Part shown: in pieces, positions 48,922-58,707 of the stretch
Layout of the letters: every line of letters starts with the position of its first letter
Position numbering within the stretch: position 1 is the stretch's first letter
NCBI RefSeq assembly: GCF_012349115.1
Contig: NZ_PQIG01000035.1
Location: 62,001-126,000 of the forward strand
Origin: Rhizobium ruizarguesonis
GTDB taxonomy: Bacteria > Pseudomonadota > Alphaproteobacteria > Rhizobiales > Rhizobiaceae
Direction: 5' to 3'
DNA length: 64,000 nucleotides
Notes under the pieces: generated by a model
What the model was told of the DNA's origin: nothing
Databases searched by the model: none
The model's input: only the letters and a program-made list of their open reading frames with translations
Program-made: the position numbers and the translations under genes

Positions 48922-49823
48922 TGCGCCTCCGCCTCTCGCGTACCCTCGCGCCACCAGAGACCGGTCGAAGGATCGAGCGTACCCGACCATTCCCATTCGG
49001 CAGGGCCGGTCATGATGACGTGATCGTCGTGCTCGCGCCATTCGATGGAAAGCACGCCCGGCGGCTTGGCGCTTGCCACATTGATCGTCACCTTCCGGCC
49101 GGTGCGGCCGGTGCGCGCGGCACTGACGGCCGCCGAACAGGCGGCCGAACCGCAGGCAAGCGTCAGCCCCGCGCCACGCTCCCAGGTGCGCGTCGTCACC
49201 GATGTCGGCGATGTCACCTGCGCCAGCGTGATATTGGCGCGCTCAGGAAACATCGGATGGTTTTCGAGCAGCGGTCCGAAGCGGGCGAGATCATAGGACA
49301 TCACGTCCCTGTCTACCCAGAAGATCGCATGCGGATTGCCCATCGACATCGCCGACGGCGAATGCAGCACCGGCTTGTCGATCGGGCCGATCTGCAGTTC
49401 GATGCGGCTGGTGTCATGGAATTCTTCCGCCAGCGGGATCCTGTCCCAATCGAACACCGGCCGGCCCATATCGACCGAGATCGTCCCGTCCTCGTGCTCG
49501 ACGGCATTCAGGATGCCGGCGACCGTCTGGAAGGTAAAGACCTTCCTGCCGGTCTCGGCGGCAAGCGCCTGCACGACGCAGCGCGTGCCGTTGCCGCAAG
49601 CCTGCGCCTTCGAGCCGTCGGAATTCAGGATATCGATGAAGGCATCGGTGCCTTCGGCCTTCGGATCATGGATCGCCATGATCTGATCGAACTCGGTCTG
49701 TGGATCGGCATTGAGCGCGACCGCCGCCGCCGGCGTCACCTTGTCCGGCCGGCCGCGCATGTCGACGACCAGGATCTTGTTGCCAAGCCCGTTCATCCTC
49801 GCGAATTCGACCGTTGCGCTCAT
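48918..49823 (-). CDS. dapF: Diaminopimelate epimerase
   Basis: 301 residues. It converts LL- to meso-diaminopimelate for lysine and peptidoglycan. Both catalytic cysteines are in view: [14 protein letters not shown] (near residue 82) and [15 protein letters not shown] (near residue 225), with [15 protein letters not shown] at the start. Translationally coupled to mtaB. Confidence 0.95.
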   Translation of the reverse strand: MSATVEFARMNGLGNKILVVDMRGRPDKVTPAAAVALNADPQTEFDQIMAIHDPKAEGTDAFIDILNSDGSKAQACGNGTRCVVQALAAETGRKVFTFQTVAGILNAVEHEDGTISVDMGRPVFDWDRIPLAEEFHDTSRIELQIGPIDKPVLHSPSAMSMGNPHAIFWVDRDVMSYDLARFGPLLENHPMFPERANITLAQVTSPTSVTTRTWERGAGLTLACGSAACSAAVSAARTGRTGRKVTINVASAKPPGVLSIEWREHDDHVIMTGPAEWEWSGTLDPSTGLWWREGTREAEAQ

Positions 49824-49937
49824 GGTATCATTCCGTCTGTCTTTCCGGTGTATATGGCGGAAATGCGAAGGAATTACCAGTGGGTGAGTGCCGGGCAGGC
49901 GTTGCGGTCTGCCGATCCTTTCGAGGCAGTTTGGCTT

Positions 49938-50141
49938 TTACCGCTGTGCACCGTCGGGATCGAAAGACGCAGCATGGGCTTCGACAATAGCTGCGGTGAT
50001 GACCTTTCTCAGCTCGTAGACCAGCGAGCGGGACCGCTTGCGATCCAGATCCTGTGCCGCCTTCGCAAGATTCAGGCCTTCGTTCAGGACAATATGATGG
50101 GCCCGCGCCAGCGCCCAGCTCTCAATATCAGGATTTAACAT
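49938..50141 (-). CDS. Small hypothetical protein
   Basis: 67 residues, not recognised. It is helical and basic (IESWALARAHHIVLNEGLNLAKAAQDLDRKRSRSLVYELRKVITAA), without membrane segments. GGAG lies upstream of ATG 50141. The protein-like composition and ribosome site suggest a real gene; alternatively it is a chance frame in the region between dapF and ffh. Confidence 0.5.
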   Translation of the reverse strand: MLNPDIESWALARAHHIVLNEGLNLAKAAQDLDRKRSRSLVYELRKVITAAIVEAHAASFDPDGAQR

Positions 50142-50642
50142 TCGATATCTCCGCCGATTCATTCGGCATCAAGGATATTCACGAATCATTTTACAGGACG
50201 CACTTAAGTAGAAAGTAGAATCATAAGCAGAATAATTTGCAACTGGCGTTGACAGCGAATTCGGCCGCCGGAGTGGCAATATTTATCGGCAAAACCCGAA
50301 ACGCTGGCAGATTGCGCAAGCCAATACATCACTTCGTTTGAGTATGTACTTTTGCTGCAACCGCTGGATGAGACACTAGCGTCCTCTCGTCACCTAGCTG
50401 CCATGTGGTCATTTGTCCGCATTGCCTTGACTTTCGCGCGGCTTTCCTGTTTATCGCGCCCAATCCGCGACGAGCCACATGACTCCGAGCCGCCGACCGG
50501 GACCCGAGATCCCGGAGGTCAACACCCGACAGCGCGACGCGCCCTCGGGTGCTTTTTGGCTTTGCGTCTTGTTTTCGTCAAGGAAAAGCACGACGTTTCC
50601 GGGCAGGTAAGAACCCGCCCGAAACGTATCAAGGAAGAGCCG
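50142..50642. other. 501-base upstream region of ffh
   Basis: No gene is supported. It carries a structured element with a terminator (see 50497-50556) about 90 bases before ffh. TTGACA at about 50250 could be a -35 box, but the spacing to an AATATT is too long to be convincing. Confidence 0.5.
50497..50556 (+). terminator. Terminator with possible antiterminator (attenuator-like) ahead of ffh
   Basis: Hairpin 1: CCGGGA (50497-50502) with TCCCGG (50510-50515). Hairpin 2: CACCCGA (50523-50529) with TCGGGTG (50545-50551), capped by a GCGC/GCGC inner stem (50532-50535 with 50539-50542) and followed by CTTTTT, a good rho-independent terminator. ACCCGAG (50502-50508) is the exact complement of CTCGGGT (50544-50550), so it could displace the terminator stem. 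It may end a small RNA or attenuate ffh. Confidence 0.7.
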
Positions 50643-52229
50643 ATGTTTGAAAACCTCCAGGACCGTCTTGGATCCATTCTGAATGGACTGACAGGCCGTG
50701 GCGCGCTTTCGGAAGCCGATGTTTCCGCAGCGCTGCGCGAGGTTCGCCGTGCGTTGCTGGAGGCCGACGTCGCGCTCGACGTTGTGCGTTCCTTCACCGA
50801 CCGCGTGCGTGAAAAGGCCGTCGGCGCCGAGATCCTGAAGTCGATCAAGCCCGGCCAGATGGTCGTCAAGATCGTGCATGACGAACTGATCGAGATGCTG
50901 GGCGGCGAAGGCGTCGGCATCGACCTGCATGCACCGGCCCCGGTCGTCGTCATGATGGTCGGCCTGCAGGGTTCCGGCAAGACGACGACATCGGCGAAGA
51001 TCGCCCATCGCCTGTCGACGCGCGAGAAGAAGAAGGTGCTGATGGCATCGCTCGACACGCGCCGTCCGGCAGCCCAGGAGCAGCTTCGCCAGCTCGGCGC
51101 CCAGGCCAATATCGACACGCTGCCGATCATATCAGGCCAGTCGCCGACGGATATCGCCGCCCGCGCCGTGCAGGCGGCCAAGCTCGGCGGCCATGATGTC
51201 GTCATCCTCGACACCGCCGGCCGTACCCATATCGACGAGCCCTTGATGGTCGAGATGGCCGACATCAAGAAGCGCTCGAACCCGCATGAAATCCTGCTGG
51301 TCGCCGACAGCCTCACCGGCCAGGACGCAGTCAACCTCGCCCGCAGTTTCGACGAACGCGTCGGCATCACCGGTCTGGTGCTGACCCGCATGGACGGCGA
51401 TGGCCGCGGCGGTGCCGCCCTTTCGATGCGCGCCGTCACCGGCAAGCCGATCAAGCTGATCGGCGTCGGCGAGAAGATGAGCGAGCTGGAGGAATTCCAT
51501 CCCCGCCGCATCGCCGACCGTATTCTCGGCATGGGCGACATCGTCTCGCTCGTCGAGCGCGCAGCGGAAAACATCGACGCCGAGAAGGCGGCCGCCATGG
51601 CCGCCAAGATGGCCAAGGGCAAGTTCGATCTCGACGACCTCGCCGACCAGCTGCGGCAGATGCAGAAGATGGGCGGCATGGGCGGCATCATGGGCATGAT
51701 GCCCGGCATGGCCGGCATGAAGGACAAGATGGCCGCAGCCGGCCTCGACGACAAGCTTTTCGGCCGCCAGATCGCCATCATCCAGTCGATGACCAAGGCC
51801 GAGCGCACCAATCCCGACCTGCTCAAGCATTCGCGCAAGAAGCGCATCGCCGCCGGCTCCGGCACCGATGCCGCCGCCATCAACAAGCTTCTGAAGATGC
51901 ACCGCCAGATGGCGGACATGATGAAGATGATGGGCGGCAAGGGCAAAGGCGGCATGATGAAGCAGATGATGGGCGGCCTTGCCGGCAAGATGGGGCTCGG
52001 CGGCGGCATGGGCGGCATGGGTGGCGGCATGCCCGATCTCTCGAATATCGATCCCCGGCAGCTCGAGGCCTTGCAGAAGCAGGCGGAAGCGGCGGGGCTT
52101 GGAAAACCGGGTGGGGGTATGCCCGGTCTCGGCGGTCTGCCGGGTGGTTTGTCGGGCCTCGGCGGCGCCAAGCTGCCGGGCCTTGGCGGTGGTTTCCCGG
52201 GGTTGCCCGGATTGCCGAAGAAGAAGTGA
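50643..52229 (+). CDS. ffh: Signal recognition particle protein Ffh (SRP54)
   Basis: 528 residues. The N domain (LQDRLGSILNGLTGRGALSEADVSAALREVRRALLEADV), G1 GLQGSGKTTTSAKIA, G3 DTAGRTHID and G4 TRMDGDGRGG are followed by a long Met-rich M domain (MGGMGGIMGMMPGMAGM) that binds signal sequences and SRP RNA, with a Gly/Pro-rich tail. AAGGAAGAG precedes ATG 50643. First gene of the ffh-chorismate mutase-rpsP-rimM-trmD cluster. Confidence 0.97.
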   Translation: MFENLQDRLGSILNGLTGRGALSEADVSAALREVRRALLEADVALDVVRSFTDRVREKAVGAEILKSIKPGQMVVKIVHDELIEMLGGEGVGIDLHAPAPVVVMMVGLQGSGKTTTSAKIAHRLSTREKKKVLMASLDTRRPAAQEQLRQLGAQANIDTLPIISGQSPTDIAARAVQAAKLGGHDVVILDTAGRTHIDEPLMVEMADIKKRSNPHEILLVADSLTGQDAVNLARSFDERVGITGLVLTRMDGDGRGGAALSMRAVTGKPIKLIGVGEKMSELEEFHPRRIADRILGMGDIVSLVERAAENIDAEKAAAMAAKMAKGKFDLDDLADQLRQMQKMGGMGGIMGMMPGMAGMKDKMAAAGLDDKLFGRQIAIIQSMTKAERTNPDLLKHSRKKRIAAGSGTDAAAINKLLKMHRQMADMMKMMGGKGKGGMMKQMMGGLAGKMGLGGGMGGMGGGMPDLSNIDPRQLEALQKQAEAAGLGKPGGGMPGLGGLPGGLSGLGGAKLPGLGGGFPGLPGLPKKK

Positions 52230-52245
52230 AAGGATCGCTTGCCCC

Positions 52246-52566
52246 ATGATTGATCCAAACGTCAAAGCCCAGCTCGCGAGCTATCGTCAGTCGATCGACA
52301 ATATCGATGCCGCTCTCGTGCACATGCTGGCCGAACGCTTCCGCTGCACCAAAGAGGTCGGCGTGCTGAAGGCCAAATACAATCTGCCGCCGGCCGACCC
52401 GGCGCGCGAGGAATACCAGATCGAACGCCTTCGCCAGCTGGCGAAAGCCGCCAATCTGGACCCGGATTTCGCCGAGAAGTTCCTGAACTTCGTCATCAAG
52501 GAAGTCATCCGGCATCATGAGCAGATCGCTGCGGATCACGCTGAACAAAGCGCTGCAGCCCGATAA
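52246..52566 (+). CDS. Chorismate mutase (AroQ class)
   Basis: 106 residues, all helical: [85 protein letters not shown] carries the AroQ arginine, lysine and glutamate pattern. It converts chorismate to prephenate for Phe and Tyr. A stand-alone mutase between ffh and rpsP is typical of rhizobia. AAGGA lies upstream of ATG 52246. Confidence 0.9.
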   Translation: MIDPNVKAQLASYRQSIDNIDAALVHMLAERFRCTKEVGVLKAKYNLPPADPAREEYQIERLRQLAKAANLDPDFAEKFLNFVIKEVIRHHEQIAADHAEQSAAAR

Positions 52567-52615
52567 CCGTACCGCTCAAGAAAGCGGTCAAGAAAAGCCC
52601 AAGGAGTTAAAGAAC

Positions 52616-52987
52616 ATGGCACTGAAAATTCGTCTCGCCCGCGGTGGTTCCAAGAAGCGCCCGTATTACCACGTCGTTCTCGCCGATGCGCGCAGCCCGC
52701 GTGACGGCCGCTTCCTCGAAAACCTCGGTTCCTGGAACCCGATGCTTGCCAAGGACGATGAGAAGCGCGTTCAGCTGAACGCCGAGCGCATCAAGCACTG
52801 GATCGAACACGGCGCCCAGCCGACCGACCGCGTTCTGCGCTTCCTCGATGAAGCAGGCGTTGCCAAGCGTGAAGTCAAGAACAACCCCGTCAAGGCAAAG
52901 CCCGGCAAGCGCGCCCAGGAACGCGCCGCCGAAAAGGCTCAGAAGGTCGCCGACGCTGCGGCTGCTGCTGCCGACGCCGCGGAATAA
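52616..52987 (+). CDS. rpsP: 30S ribosomal protein S16
   Basis: 123 residues. The S16 core ([42 protein letters not shown]) is complete. The C-terminus carries an Ala/Lys/Glu-rich extension ([24 protein letters not shown]), longer than the roughly 80-residue Escherichia coli protein. AAGGAG precedes ATG 52616; a small hairpin ACCGCT/AGCGGT (52571-52588) lies just upstream. Confidence 0.97.
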   Translation: MALKIRLARGGSKKRPYYHVVLADARSPRDGRFLENLGSWNPMLAKDDEKRVQLNAERIKHWIEHGAQPTDRVLRFLDEAGVAKREVKNNPVKAKPGKRAQERAAEKAQKVADAAAAAADAAE

Positions 52988-53006
52988 TCGCGACATTCCC
53001 TTCGAG

Positions 53007-53036
53007 CGGGCGGCATGGCGACATGCCGCCCGTTTT
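53007..53036 (+). terminator. Terminator between rpsP and rimM
   Basis: CGGGCGGCAT (53007-53016) pairs with ATGCCGCCCG (53023-53032), followed by TTTT. It could end part of the rpsP transcripts before rimM. Confidence 0.75.
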
Positions 53037-53100
53037 CGTTTCCAATCGCCCACACTTCGTTTATGAGAAACCTGTCTTTCGGCTTCACATGAAGGAACCC

Positions 53101-53670
53101 ATGACAAAGCTTGAAAACCCCGTTCTGATGGCGACGATCGGTGGCGCGCAAGGCCTCCGCGGCGAGGTGCGCGCCAAGGCCTATACGGCCGATCCCGGCG
53201 CGCTTGGCGACTACGGCCATCTGCACAGCATGGACGGCCGCAGCTTCGAAGTCCTCGAAATCCGCGAGATGAAGAATGTCGTCGTCGTCCGTTTCCGCGG
53301 CGTCAACGATCGCAATGCCGCCGAGGCTCTGAACGGGCTTGAACTCTATATCGAGCGGGACAACCTGCCGGACGAGGAGCTGGAGGACGACGAGTTCTAC
53401 TATGCCGATCTCGAAGGGCTCGAGGCGCGAGACGACAAGGGTGTCAGCTATGGCACGGTCACCGGCGTCTTCGATTTCGGCGCCGGCGATTTGCTGGAAC
53501 TCAAAGGTCCGGGCAAACGTCCGGTGCTGATCCCCTTCTCCGAAGCCTCGGTGCTGGAGATCGACCTCGAGGCCGGCACGCTGCTGATCGATCCGCTGGC
53601 GGCGGGGCTGGTCGACGATCCGGAAGAGCTTTCGAAATTCACTCCCGACAAGCCGAAAAAGAAGAAGTGA
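53101..53670 (+). CDS. rimM: Ribosome maturation factor RimM
   Basis: 189 residues with the N-terminal RimM barrel ([22 protein letters not shown]) and a PRC-barrel ([37 protein letters not shown], then [29 protein letters not shown]). It helps assemble the 30S head and binds S19. GAAGGA precedes ATG 53101. Its stop overlaps the trmD start by one base. Confidence 0.95.
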   Translation: MTKLENPVLMATIGGAQGLRGEVRAKAYTADPGALGDYGHLHSMDGRSFEVLEIREMKNVVVVRFRGVNDRNAAEALNGLELYIERDNLPDEELEDDEFYYADLEGLEARDDKGVSYGTVTGVFDFGAGDLLELKGPGKRPVLIPFSEASVLEIDLEAGTLLIDPLAAGLVDDPEELSKFTPDKPKKKK

Positions 53671-54353
53671 TGGCTTTCCGGGCGAGCGTGCTGACACTTT
53701 ATCCGGAAATGTTTCCGGGGCATCTGGGCTTCTCGCTCGCCGGCAAGGCGATGGAGCGGGGGCAATGGTCGCTGGACACGGTGCAGATCCGCGACTTCGC
53801 CACCGACAGACACCGCACCGTCGACGACACCCCGGCCGGCGGCGGCGCCGGGATGGTGCTGAAGGCCGACGTCCTTGCACGTGCGATCGACAGCGCCTCA
53901 GAAAACGATACCCGCCCGCGGCTGCTGATGAGCCCGCGCGGCCAGCCGCTGACGCAGGAGCGTGTGCGCGAGCTCGCGGCCAGCGACGGCGTCATTATCG
54001 TCTGCGGCCGCTTCGAGGGCGTCGACCAGCGGGTGATCGAGGCGCGCGGACTGGAAGAGGTCTCGATCGGCGACTACGTCCTATCAGGCGGCGAGCCGGC
54101 GGCGCTGACCGTGCTCGATGCGATCGTCCGCATCCTGCCCGGCGTCATGGGCAACGACCTTTCCGGCCTGCACGAAAGCTTCGAAGGCGGACTGCTGGAA
54201 CATCCGCATTACACCCGGCCGCAGGAATGGGAAGGCCGGGAAATCCCCGCGATCCTCACCTCGGGCAACCACGGCGCCATCGAGAAATGGCGGCATCAGG
54301 AAGCGGTGCAGCTGACGCAGGAGCGACGGCCGGATCTGCTCGAAAAAGGCTAG
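53670..54353 (+). CDS. trmD: tRNA (guanine37-N1)-methyltransferase
   Basis: 227 residues. TrmD has a trefoil-knot SAM site, seen as [28 protein letters not shown] near residues 130-160, with [21 protein letters not shown] at the front and [14 protein letters not shown] in between. It methylates G37 to prevent frameshifting. ATG 53670 is used; a GTG three bases earlier is an alternative. Confidence 0.96.
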   Translation: MAFRASVLTLYPEMFPGHLGFSLAGKAMERGQWSLDTVQIRDFATDRHRTVDDTPAGGGAGMVLKADVLARAIDSASENDTRPRLLMSPRGQPLTQERVRELAASDGVIIVCGRFEGVDQRVIEARGLEEVSIGDYVLSGGEPAALTVLDAIVRILPGVMGNDLSGLHESFEGGLLEHPHYTRPQEWEGREIPAILTSGNHGAIEKWRHQEAVQLTQERRPDLLEKG

Positions 54354-54688
54354 CGTATCGGGCGGAAAATCGGGATCGATTTTCGGAAAGCACGATGCGT
54401 AGATTCAAAGTGTTACAGCGTCCTTTGCGCGTCTGAAAAGGCGCGCGGCGCTGTAAAGTGAGAAAAACGGCTGATTTCGCAGCCCTTTTCACAAAAATGC
54501 CGCCCAAGGGATGACAAGCCCTGGCCTTTCGTGTATTGGCGCACGCGGAAATGGGGTTTATCCCCGTCTGCCAGCAAACAAAGAATGGCGAATCCGCTCC
54601 CGCCCTTGACGGGCAAAGTCCTGAGGCCAGTTCCTAAGGATCAGTGTTGAGCGCTCTGGCTGTTTCAGAAGAACCAAAGGTTAAGACG
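54354..54688. repeat. Gene-free gap with composite palindromic repeat between trmD and rplS
   Basis: Module B (54353-54399; right arm CGATTTTCGGAAAGCACGAT, left arm decayed) is followed by module A (54415-54454, ACAGCGTCCTTTGCGCGTCT ... GCGCGCGGCGCTGT). This is the inverted order of 37435-37533. About 230 bases remain to rplS, with no gene. Confidence 0.65.
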
Positions 54689-55243
54689 ATGAACATCATT
54701 CAGCAGCTTGAGGCCGAACAGGCCGCCAAGATCGAAGCCAAGCGCACGCTTCCCGAATTTTCCCCGGGCGACACCGTCCGTGTCAACGTGAAGGTCACGG
54801 AAGGCACCCGTACCCGCGTTCAGGCCTATGAAGGCGTCTGCATCGCCCGCTGCGGCGGCGGCCTGCAGGAAAACTTCACGGTCCGCAAGATCTCCTACGG
54901 CGAAGGCGTCGAGCGCGTATTCCCGGTCTACTCGCCGATGATCGAAAGCGTCGACGTCGTTCGCCGCGGTAAGGTCCGTCGCGCCAAGCTCTATTACCTG
55001 CGCGACCGTCGCGGCAAGTCTGCCCGTATCGTTGAAGACACCGGCGTCCGCGCCCGCAAGCTCAACGACGCCGAGCGCGCCGCCATTGCCGAGGAAAAGG
55101 CACGCATCGAAGCTGAAAAGGTTGCAGCAGCCCAGGCGCTCGCCGCCGAGAAGGCAGCAGCAGAAGCTGCGGAAGCCAAGGCCGCTGCTGAAAAGGCTGC
55201 CGCAGAAGCAGCCGCCGCTGCAGCGGAACCGGCAGCAGAATAA
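54689..55243 (+). CDS. rplS: 50S ribosomal protein L19
   Basis: 184 residues. The L19 core ([55 protein letters not shown], then [41 protein letters not shown]) is complete. A tail of about 63 residues, almost only Ala, Glu and Lys (for example [20 protein letters not shown]), extends it well beyond the roughly 115-residue norm. The start at 54689 fits the family. A terminator follows. Confidence 0.96.
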   Translation: MNIIQQLEAEQAAKIEAKRTLPEFSPGDTVRVNVKVTEGTRTRVQAYEGVCIARCGGGLQENFTVRKISYGEGVERVFPVYSPMIESVDVVRRGKVRRAKLYYLRDRRGKSARIVEDTGVRARKLNDAERAAIAEEKARIEAEKVAAAQALAAEKAAAEAAEAKAAAEKAAAEAAAAAAEPAAE

Positions 55244-55273
55244 GATCTGCGCTACGCAAAATTCTTTGCTTGG

Positions 55274-55308
55274 AAAGGCGGCCTTCGGGTCGCCTTTTCT
55301 ATTTTTTG
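55274..55308 (+). terminator. Rho-independent terminator of rplS
   Basis: AAAGGCG (55274-55280) pairs with CGCCTTT (55291-55297); the loop GCCTTCGGGT can extend the stem, and TTCTATTTTTTG follows. Confidence 0.8.
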
Positions 55309-55388
55309 TTTCAGCACGTAGCCGGCGGCCTTGCCTCAGGCCTATCTTCCGTGACAGTTTTTGCCGTTCAATTTTAGGGAACCGTTCA

Positions 55389-56186
55389 ATGTTGTTTCGC
55401 CGTACCGTTCTTGCGAGCTTCGCCGCCCTTGCTCTTCTGCCCCTGGCCGCATCGGCCGCCGAACTGCCTGATCTCGGCGGCAAGAGCGTCGTCGTCGTGA
55501 CCGAGAATGCCTATCCGCCGCTGCAGTTCGTCGATCCGAAATCCGGCAAGGCGATCGGCTGGGAATATGATGCGATGAACGAGATCGCCAAGCGGCTGAA
55601 TTTCAAGGTTGAATACCAGAACACCAGCTGGGACGCGATGATCCAGGCGGTTTCCGACGGCCAGTACAACATCGGCATGACCGGCATCACCATCAAGGAA
55701 GACCGCAAGCAGAAAGTGGATTTCTCCGACCCCTACATGCGCTCGCAGCAGTTCATGCTGGTGCGCGGCGACGAGAAGCGCTTCACCGACGCCAAGTCCT
55801 TCGGCGAATTCAAGGACGGCCTGGTCGGCGCGCAGCCCGGCACCACGCCTTTCTACACCGCCGTCTACGAAGTGCTCGACGGCAACGAACAGAACCCGCG
55901 CATCAAGCTCTTCGAAACCTTTGGCGCCACCGTTCAGGCCCTGAAGGCCGGCGACGTCGACGTGGTGCTGACCGACGGCACCGCCGGCAAGGGTTATGTC
56001 GATGCGTCGAACGGCGCGCTGAAACTGATCGGCGAGCCGCTCGGCACCGAGGATTTCGGCTTCATCTTCCCGAAAGGGTCCGATCTCGTCGCCCCGGTCA
56101 ATGCCGCCATTGCTGCGCTCAAAGCCGATGGCACGCTGGATGCGCTGAACAAGAAGTGGTTCCTCGACTACAAGATGGGCGAATGA
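55389..56186 (+). CDS. Amino-acid ABC transporter substrate-binding protein (family 3)
   Basis: 265 residues with a signal peptide ([25 protein letters not shown]) and the SBP-3 fold: [38 protein letters not shown], then [37 protein letters not shown] with the conserved ligand-binding Arg. It probably binds a polar or basic amino acid. ATG 55389 puts the signal peptide at the N-terminus; the open frame begins inside rplS. The permease follows after 16 bases. Confidence 0.9.
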   Translation: MLFRRTVLASFAALALLPLAASAAELPDLGGKSVVVVTENAYPPLQFVDPKSGKAIGWEYDAMNEIAKRLNFKVEYQNTSWDAMIQAVSDGQYNIGMTGITIKEDRKQKVDFSDPYMRSQQFMLVRGDEKRFTDAKSFGEFKDGLVGAQPGTTPFYTAVYEVLDGNEQNPRIKLFETFGATVQALKAGDVDVVLTDGTAGKGYVDASNGALKLIGEPLGTEDFGFIFPKGSDLVAPVNAAIAALKADGTLDALNKKWFLDYKMGE

Positions 56187-56202
56187 CGCCGAGCAGCCAC
56201 TA

Positions 56203-57015
56203 ATGGCGTTGCGACCATCTCCCGACAGACACGTCAAGGACGACTATCCCTGGTGGCTGGTCGCGCTTGTCGCGATCGGCCTCGTGCTTGCTGCCGTCAT
56301 CGTCACCAACGATATCTATGCCCAGGTCTTCCGCACCGTCGTCAACGGTGTCGGCATCACCGTCTTCGTCACGCTGGTCGCCTTCGTGCTCGCCACCGTG
56401 CTCGGCCTCGGCATCTGCTTGCTTGGCATGGCCGACAGCCAGGTGTTGCGTCAGATTGCGCGATTCTACATCGAGATCATCCGCGGCATACCGATCCTCG
56501 TGCTGCTGTTCTACGTCGCCTTCGTCGGCGCGCCGGCTCTGGTCGCAGCCTATAATTTCCTGATTTCGCCGCTGGTGACATCAGGCATGGCCGAACCCAT
56601 CCTGGTGCGCGACCTCTCGCTGATGTGGCGAGCGATCATCGCGCTGACGGTCGGTTATTCCTCCTTCATCGCCGAAATCTTCCGGGCCGGTTTCCAGTCG
56701 GTCGATCTCGGCCAGATCGAGGCGGCCAAGGCTCTCGGTCTCTCGCGCTACCGGCGCTTCCGCTCCGTCGTCTTCCCGCAGGCGATCCGGGTGATCTTCC
56801 CGCCGCTCTCCAACGATTTCGTCTCGATGGTGAAGGACAGCTCGCTCGTCTCCGTGCTTGGGGTCGCCGACATCACTCAGATGGGCAAGGTCTATGCCGC
56901 CGGCTCCTTCCGCTTCTTCGAGACCTATTCGATCGTCACCTATATCTACCTGATCCTGACGATCGGCCTGTCGCTGGCGCTGCGGCGGACGGAGAAATGG
57001 ATGAAGTCGCGGTAA
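56203..57015 (+). CDS. Amino-acid ABC transporter permease
   Basis: 270 residues with about five membrane helices, of the HisM/GlnP type: GVGITVFVTLVAFVLATVLGLGICLLG, FYIEIIRGIPILVLLFY, and the coupling EAAKALGLSRYRRFRSVVFPQAIRVIFPPLSNDFVSMVKDSSLVSVLG (EAA loop). It works with the binding protein encoded upstream. No ATPase gene accompanies the pair here, so a shared or distant ATPase is implied. Confidence 0.9.
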   Translation: MALRPSPDRHVKDDYPWWLVALVAIGLVLAAVIVTNDIYAQVFRTVVNGVGITVFVTLVAFVLATVLGLGICLLGMADSQVLRQIARFYIEIIRGIPILVLLFYVAFVGAPALVAAYNFLISPLVTSGMAEPILVRDLSLMWRAIIALTVGYSSFIAEIFRAGFQSVDLGQIEAAKALGLSRYRRFRSVVFPQAIRVIFPPLSNDFVSMVKDSSLVSVLGVADITQMGKVYAAGSFRFFETYSIVTYIYLILTIGLSLALRRTEKWMKSR

Positions 57016-57262
57016 GCGATCAATACCTGCCGGCCGCTGAGGCCGCAGAGCACCTGCTGATGATTCAAATTGAAGCCGCCGCGAAAAATCGCTATATGCA
57101 GGGCCATGGAATCCAAGTTCAGATGCATTGGTGCGCATATTTTCGTGCTGCAGGACCATTATCGCCTGCCGGCGCGGTTCTTTGCATGCGTGTCCGGCGC
57201 GCTCAACAGCCGACTTCGTTGATCGAATGACGGCCGGCGGAGCCTGATCTGCCATTTCTCGA

Positions 57263-57284
57263 TTTTCCAAAAGCTTTAGAAAAA
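57263..57284. promoter_or_regulatory. Imperfect palindrome in front of leuC
   Basis: TTTTCCAAAAGCTTTAGAAAA is symmetrical around AGCT with two mismatches and ends about 14 bases before the leuC ATG. A regulator site is possible; an iron-responsive (Irr-type) operator would make sense for an Fe-S enzyme, but the match to that consensus is weak. Confidence 0.3.
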
Positions 57285-57297
57285 CGGACTTAACGCC

Positions 57298-58707
57298 ATG
57301 AGCGCACCGCGTACCCTCTACGACAAGATCTGGGACGATCATCTGGTCGACGAACAGCCAGACGGCACCTGTCTTCTCTACATCGACCGCCACCTGGTTC
57401 ACGAAGTGACCTCGCCGCAGGCTTTCGAAGGCCTGCGCATGACCGGCCGCAAGGTTCGCGCGCCGGAAAAGACGCTCGCCGTCGTCGACCATAACGTTCC
57501 GACCTCGCCCGACCGCCATCTCGGCATCAAGAACGAGGAAAGCCGCATCCAGGTGGAAGCTCTGGCCACCAATGCCGCCGAATTCGGCGTCGAATATTAT
57601 TCGGCAAGCGACAAGCGCCAGGGCATCGTCCACATCGTCGGCCCGGAACAGGGCTTCACCCTGCCCGGCATGACCATCGTCTGCGGCGACAGCCATACCT
57701 CGACGCATGGCGCGTTCGGCGCGCTGGCGCACGGCATCGGCACCTCCGAGGTCGAGCATGTGCTGGCGACCCAGACGCTGATCCAGAAGAAGGCCAAGAA
57801 CATGCTGGTGCGGGTCGACGGCCAGCTTCCGCCGCACGTCACCGCCAAGGACATCATCCTTGCCATCATCGGCGAGATCGGCACGGCCGGCGGCACCGGC
57901 CACGTCATCGAATTTGCCGGTGAAGCGATCCGCGCGCTGTCGATGGAAGGCCGCATGACCGTCTGCAACATGACGATCGAGGGCGGCGCCCGCGCCGGCC
58001 TGATCGCCCCGGACGAAAAGACCTTCGAATACATCAAGGGCAAGCCGCGCGCGCCGAAGGGCGAGGCGCTGGAACAGGCGATCGCCTATTGGAAGACGCT
58101 GCAGACCGACGAGGGCGCTCATTACGACCGCGTCGTCGTCCTCGACGCCGCCAGCCTGCCGCCGATCGTTTCCTGGGGCTCCTCGCCCGAGGATGTCATC
58201 TCCGTCCAGGGCATCGTTCCGAACCCGGATGACATTCCGGACGAAACCAAGCGCACCTCCAAGTGGCGCGCGCTCGACTATATGGGCCTGAAGCCGGGCA
58301 CGAAGATGACCGACATCACGCTCGACCGCGTCTTCATCGGCTCCTGCACCAACGGCCGCATCGAGGATCTGCGCGAAGTCGCCAAGGTCGTCGAAGGCAA
58401 GACGGTTGCCTCGACCGTCGACGCGATGATCGTGCCGGGCTCCGGCCTCGTCAAGGAACAGGCGGAAGCCGAAGGCCTCGACAAGATCTTCAAGGCCGCC
58501 GGTTTCGACTGGCGCGAACCGGGCTGCTCCATGTGCCTTGCGATGAACGACGACCGCCTGAAGCCGGGTGAGCGCTGCGCTTCGACCTCGAACCGCAACT
58601 TCGAAGGCCGTCAGGGCTTCAAGGGCCGCACGCACCTCGTCTCGCCGGCAATGGCAGCCGCAGCCGCAATCGCCGGGCACTTCGTCGATATCCGCGAGTG
58701 GAACTGA
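57298..58707 (+). CDS. leuC: 3-isopropylmalate dehydratase large subunit
   Basis: 469 residues. It isomerises 2- to 3-isopropylmalate in leucine synthesis with a 4Fe-4S cluster, together with the small subunit LeuD (not in this window). Substrate and cluster motifs are [39 protein letters not shown] (first Cys) and [11 protein letters not shown] (the other two Cys). All ligands are present. The gene ends with a clear terminator. Confidence 0.97.
   Translation: MSAPRTLYDKIWDDHLVDEQPDGTCLLYIDRHLVHEVTSPQAFEGLRMTGRKVRAPEKTLAVVDHNVPTSPDRHLGIKNEESRIQVEALATNAAEFGVEYYSASDKRQGIVHIVGPEQGFTLPGMTIVCGDSHTSTHGAFGALAHGIGTSEVEHVLATQTLIQKKAKNMLVRVDGQLPPHVTAKDIILAIIGEIGTAGGTGHVIEFAGEAIRALSMEGRMTVCNMTIEGGARAGLIAPDEKTFEYIKGKPRAPKGEALEQAIAYWKTLQTDEGAHYDRVVVLDAASLPPIVSWGSSPEDVISVQGIVPNPDDIPDETKRTSKWRALDYMGLKPGTKMTDITLDRVFIGSCTNGRIEDLREVAKVVEGKTVASTVDAMIVPGSGLVKEQAEAEGLDKIFKAAGFDWREPGCSMCLAMNDDRLKPGERCASTSNRNFEGRQGFKGRTHLVSPAMAAAAAIAGHFVDIREWN

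Noticed and set aside
50400..50560. SRP (4.5S) RNA gene upstream of ffh
   Set aside because: The conserved SRP RNA tip sequence (GGAAGCAG type) is not present; only the terminator-like structure is supported.
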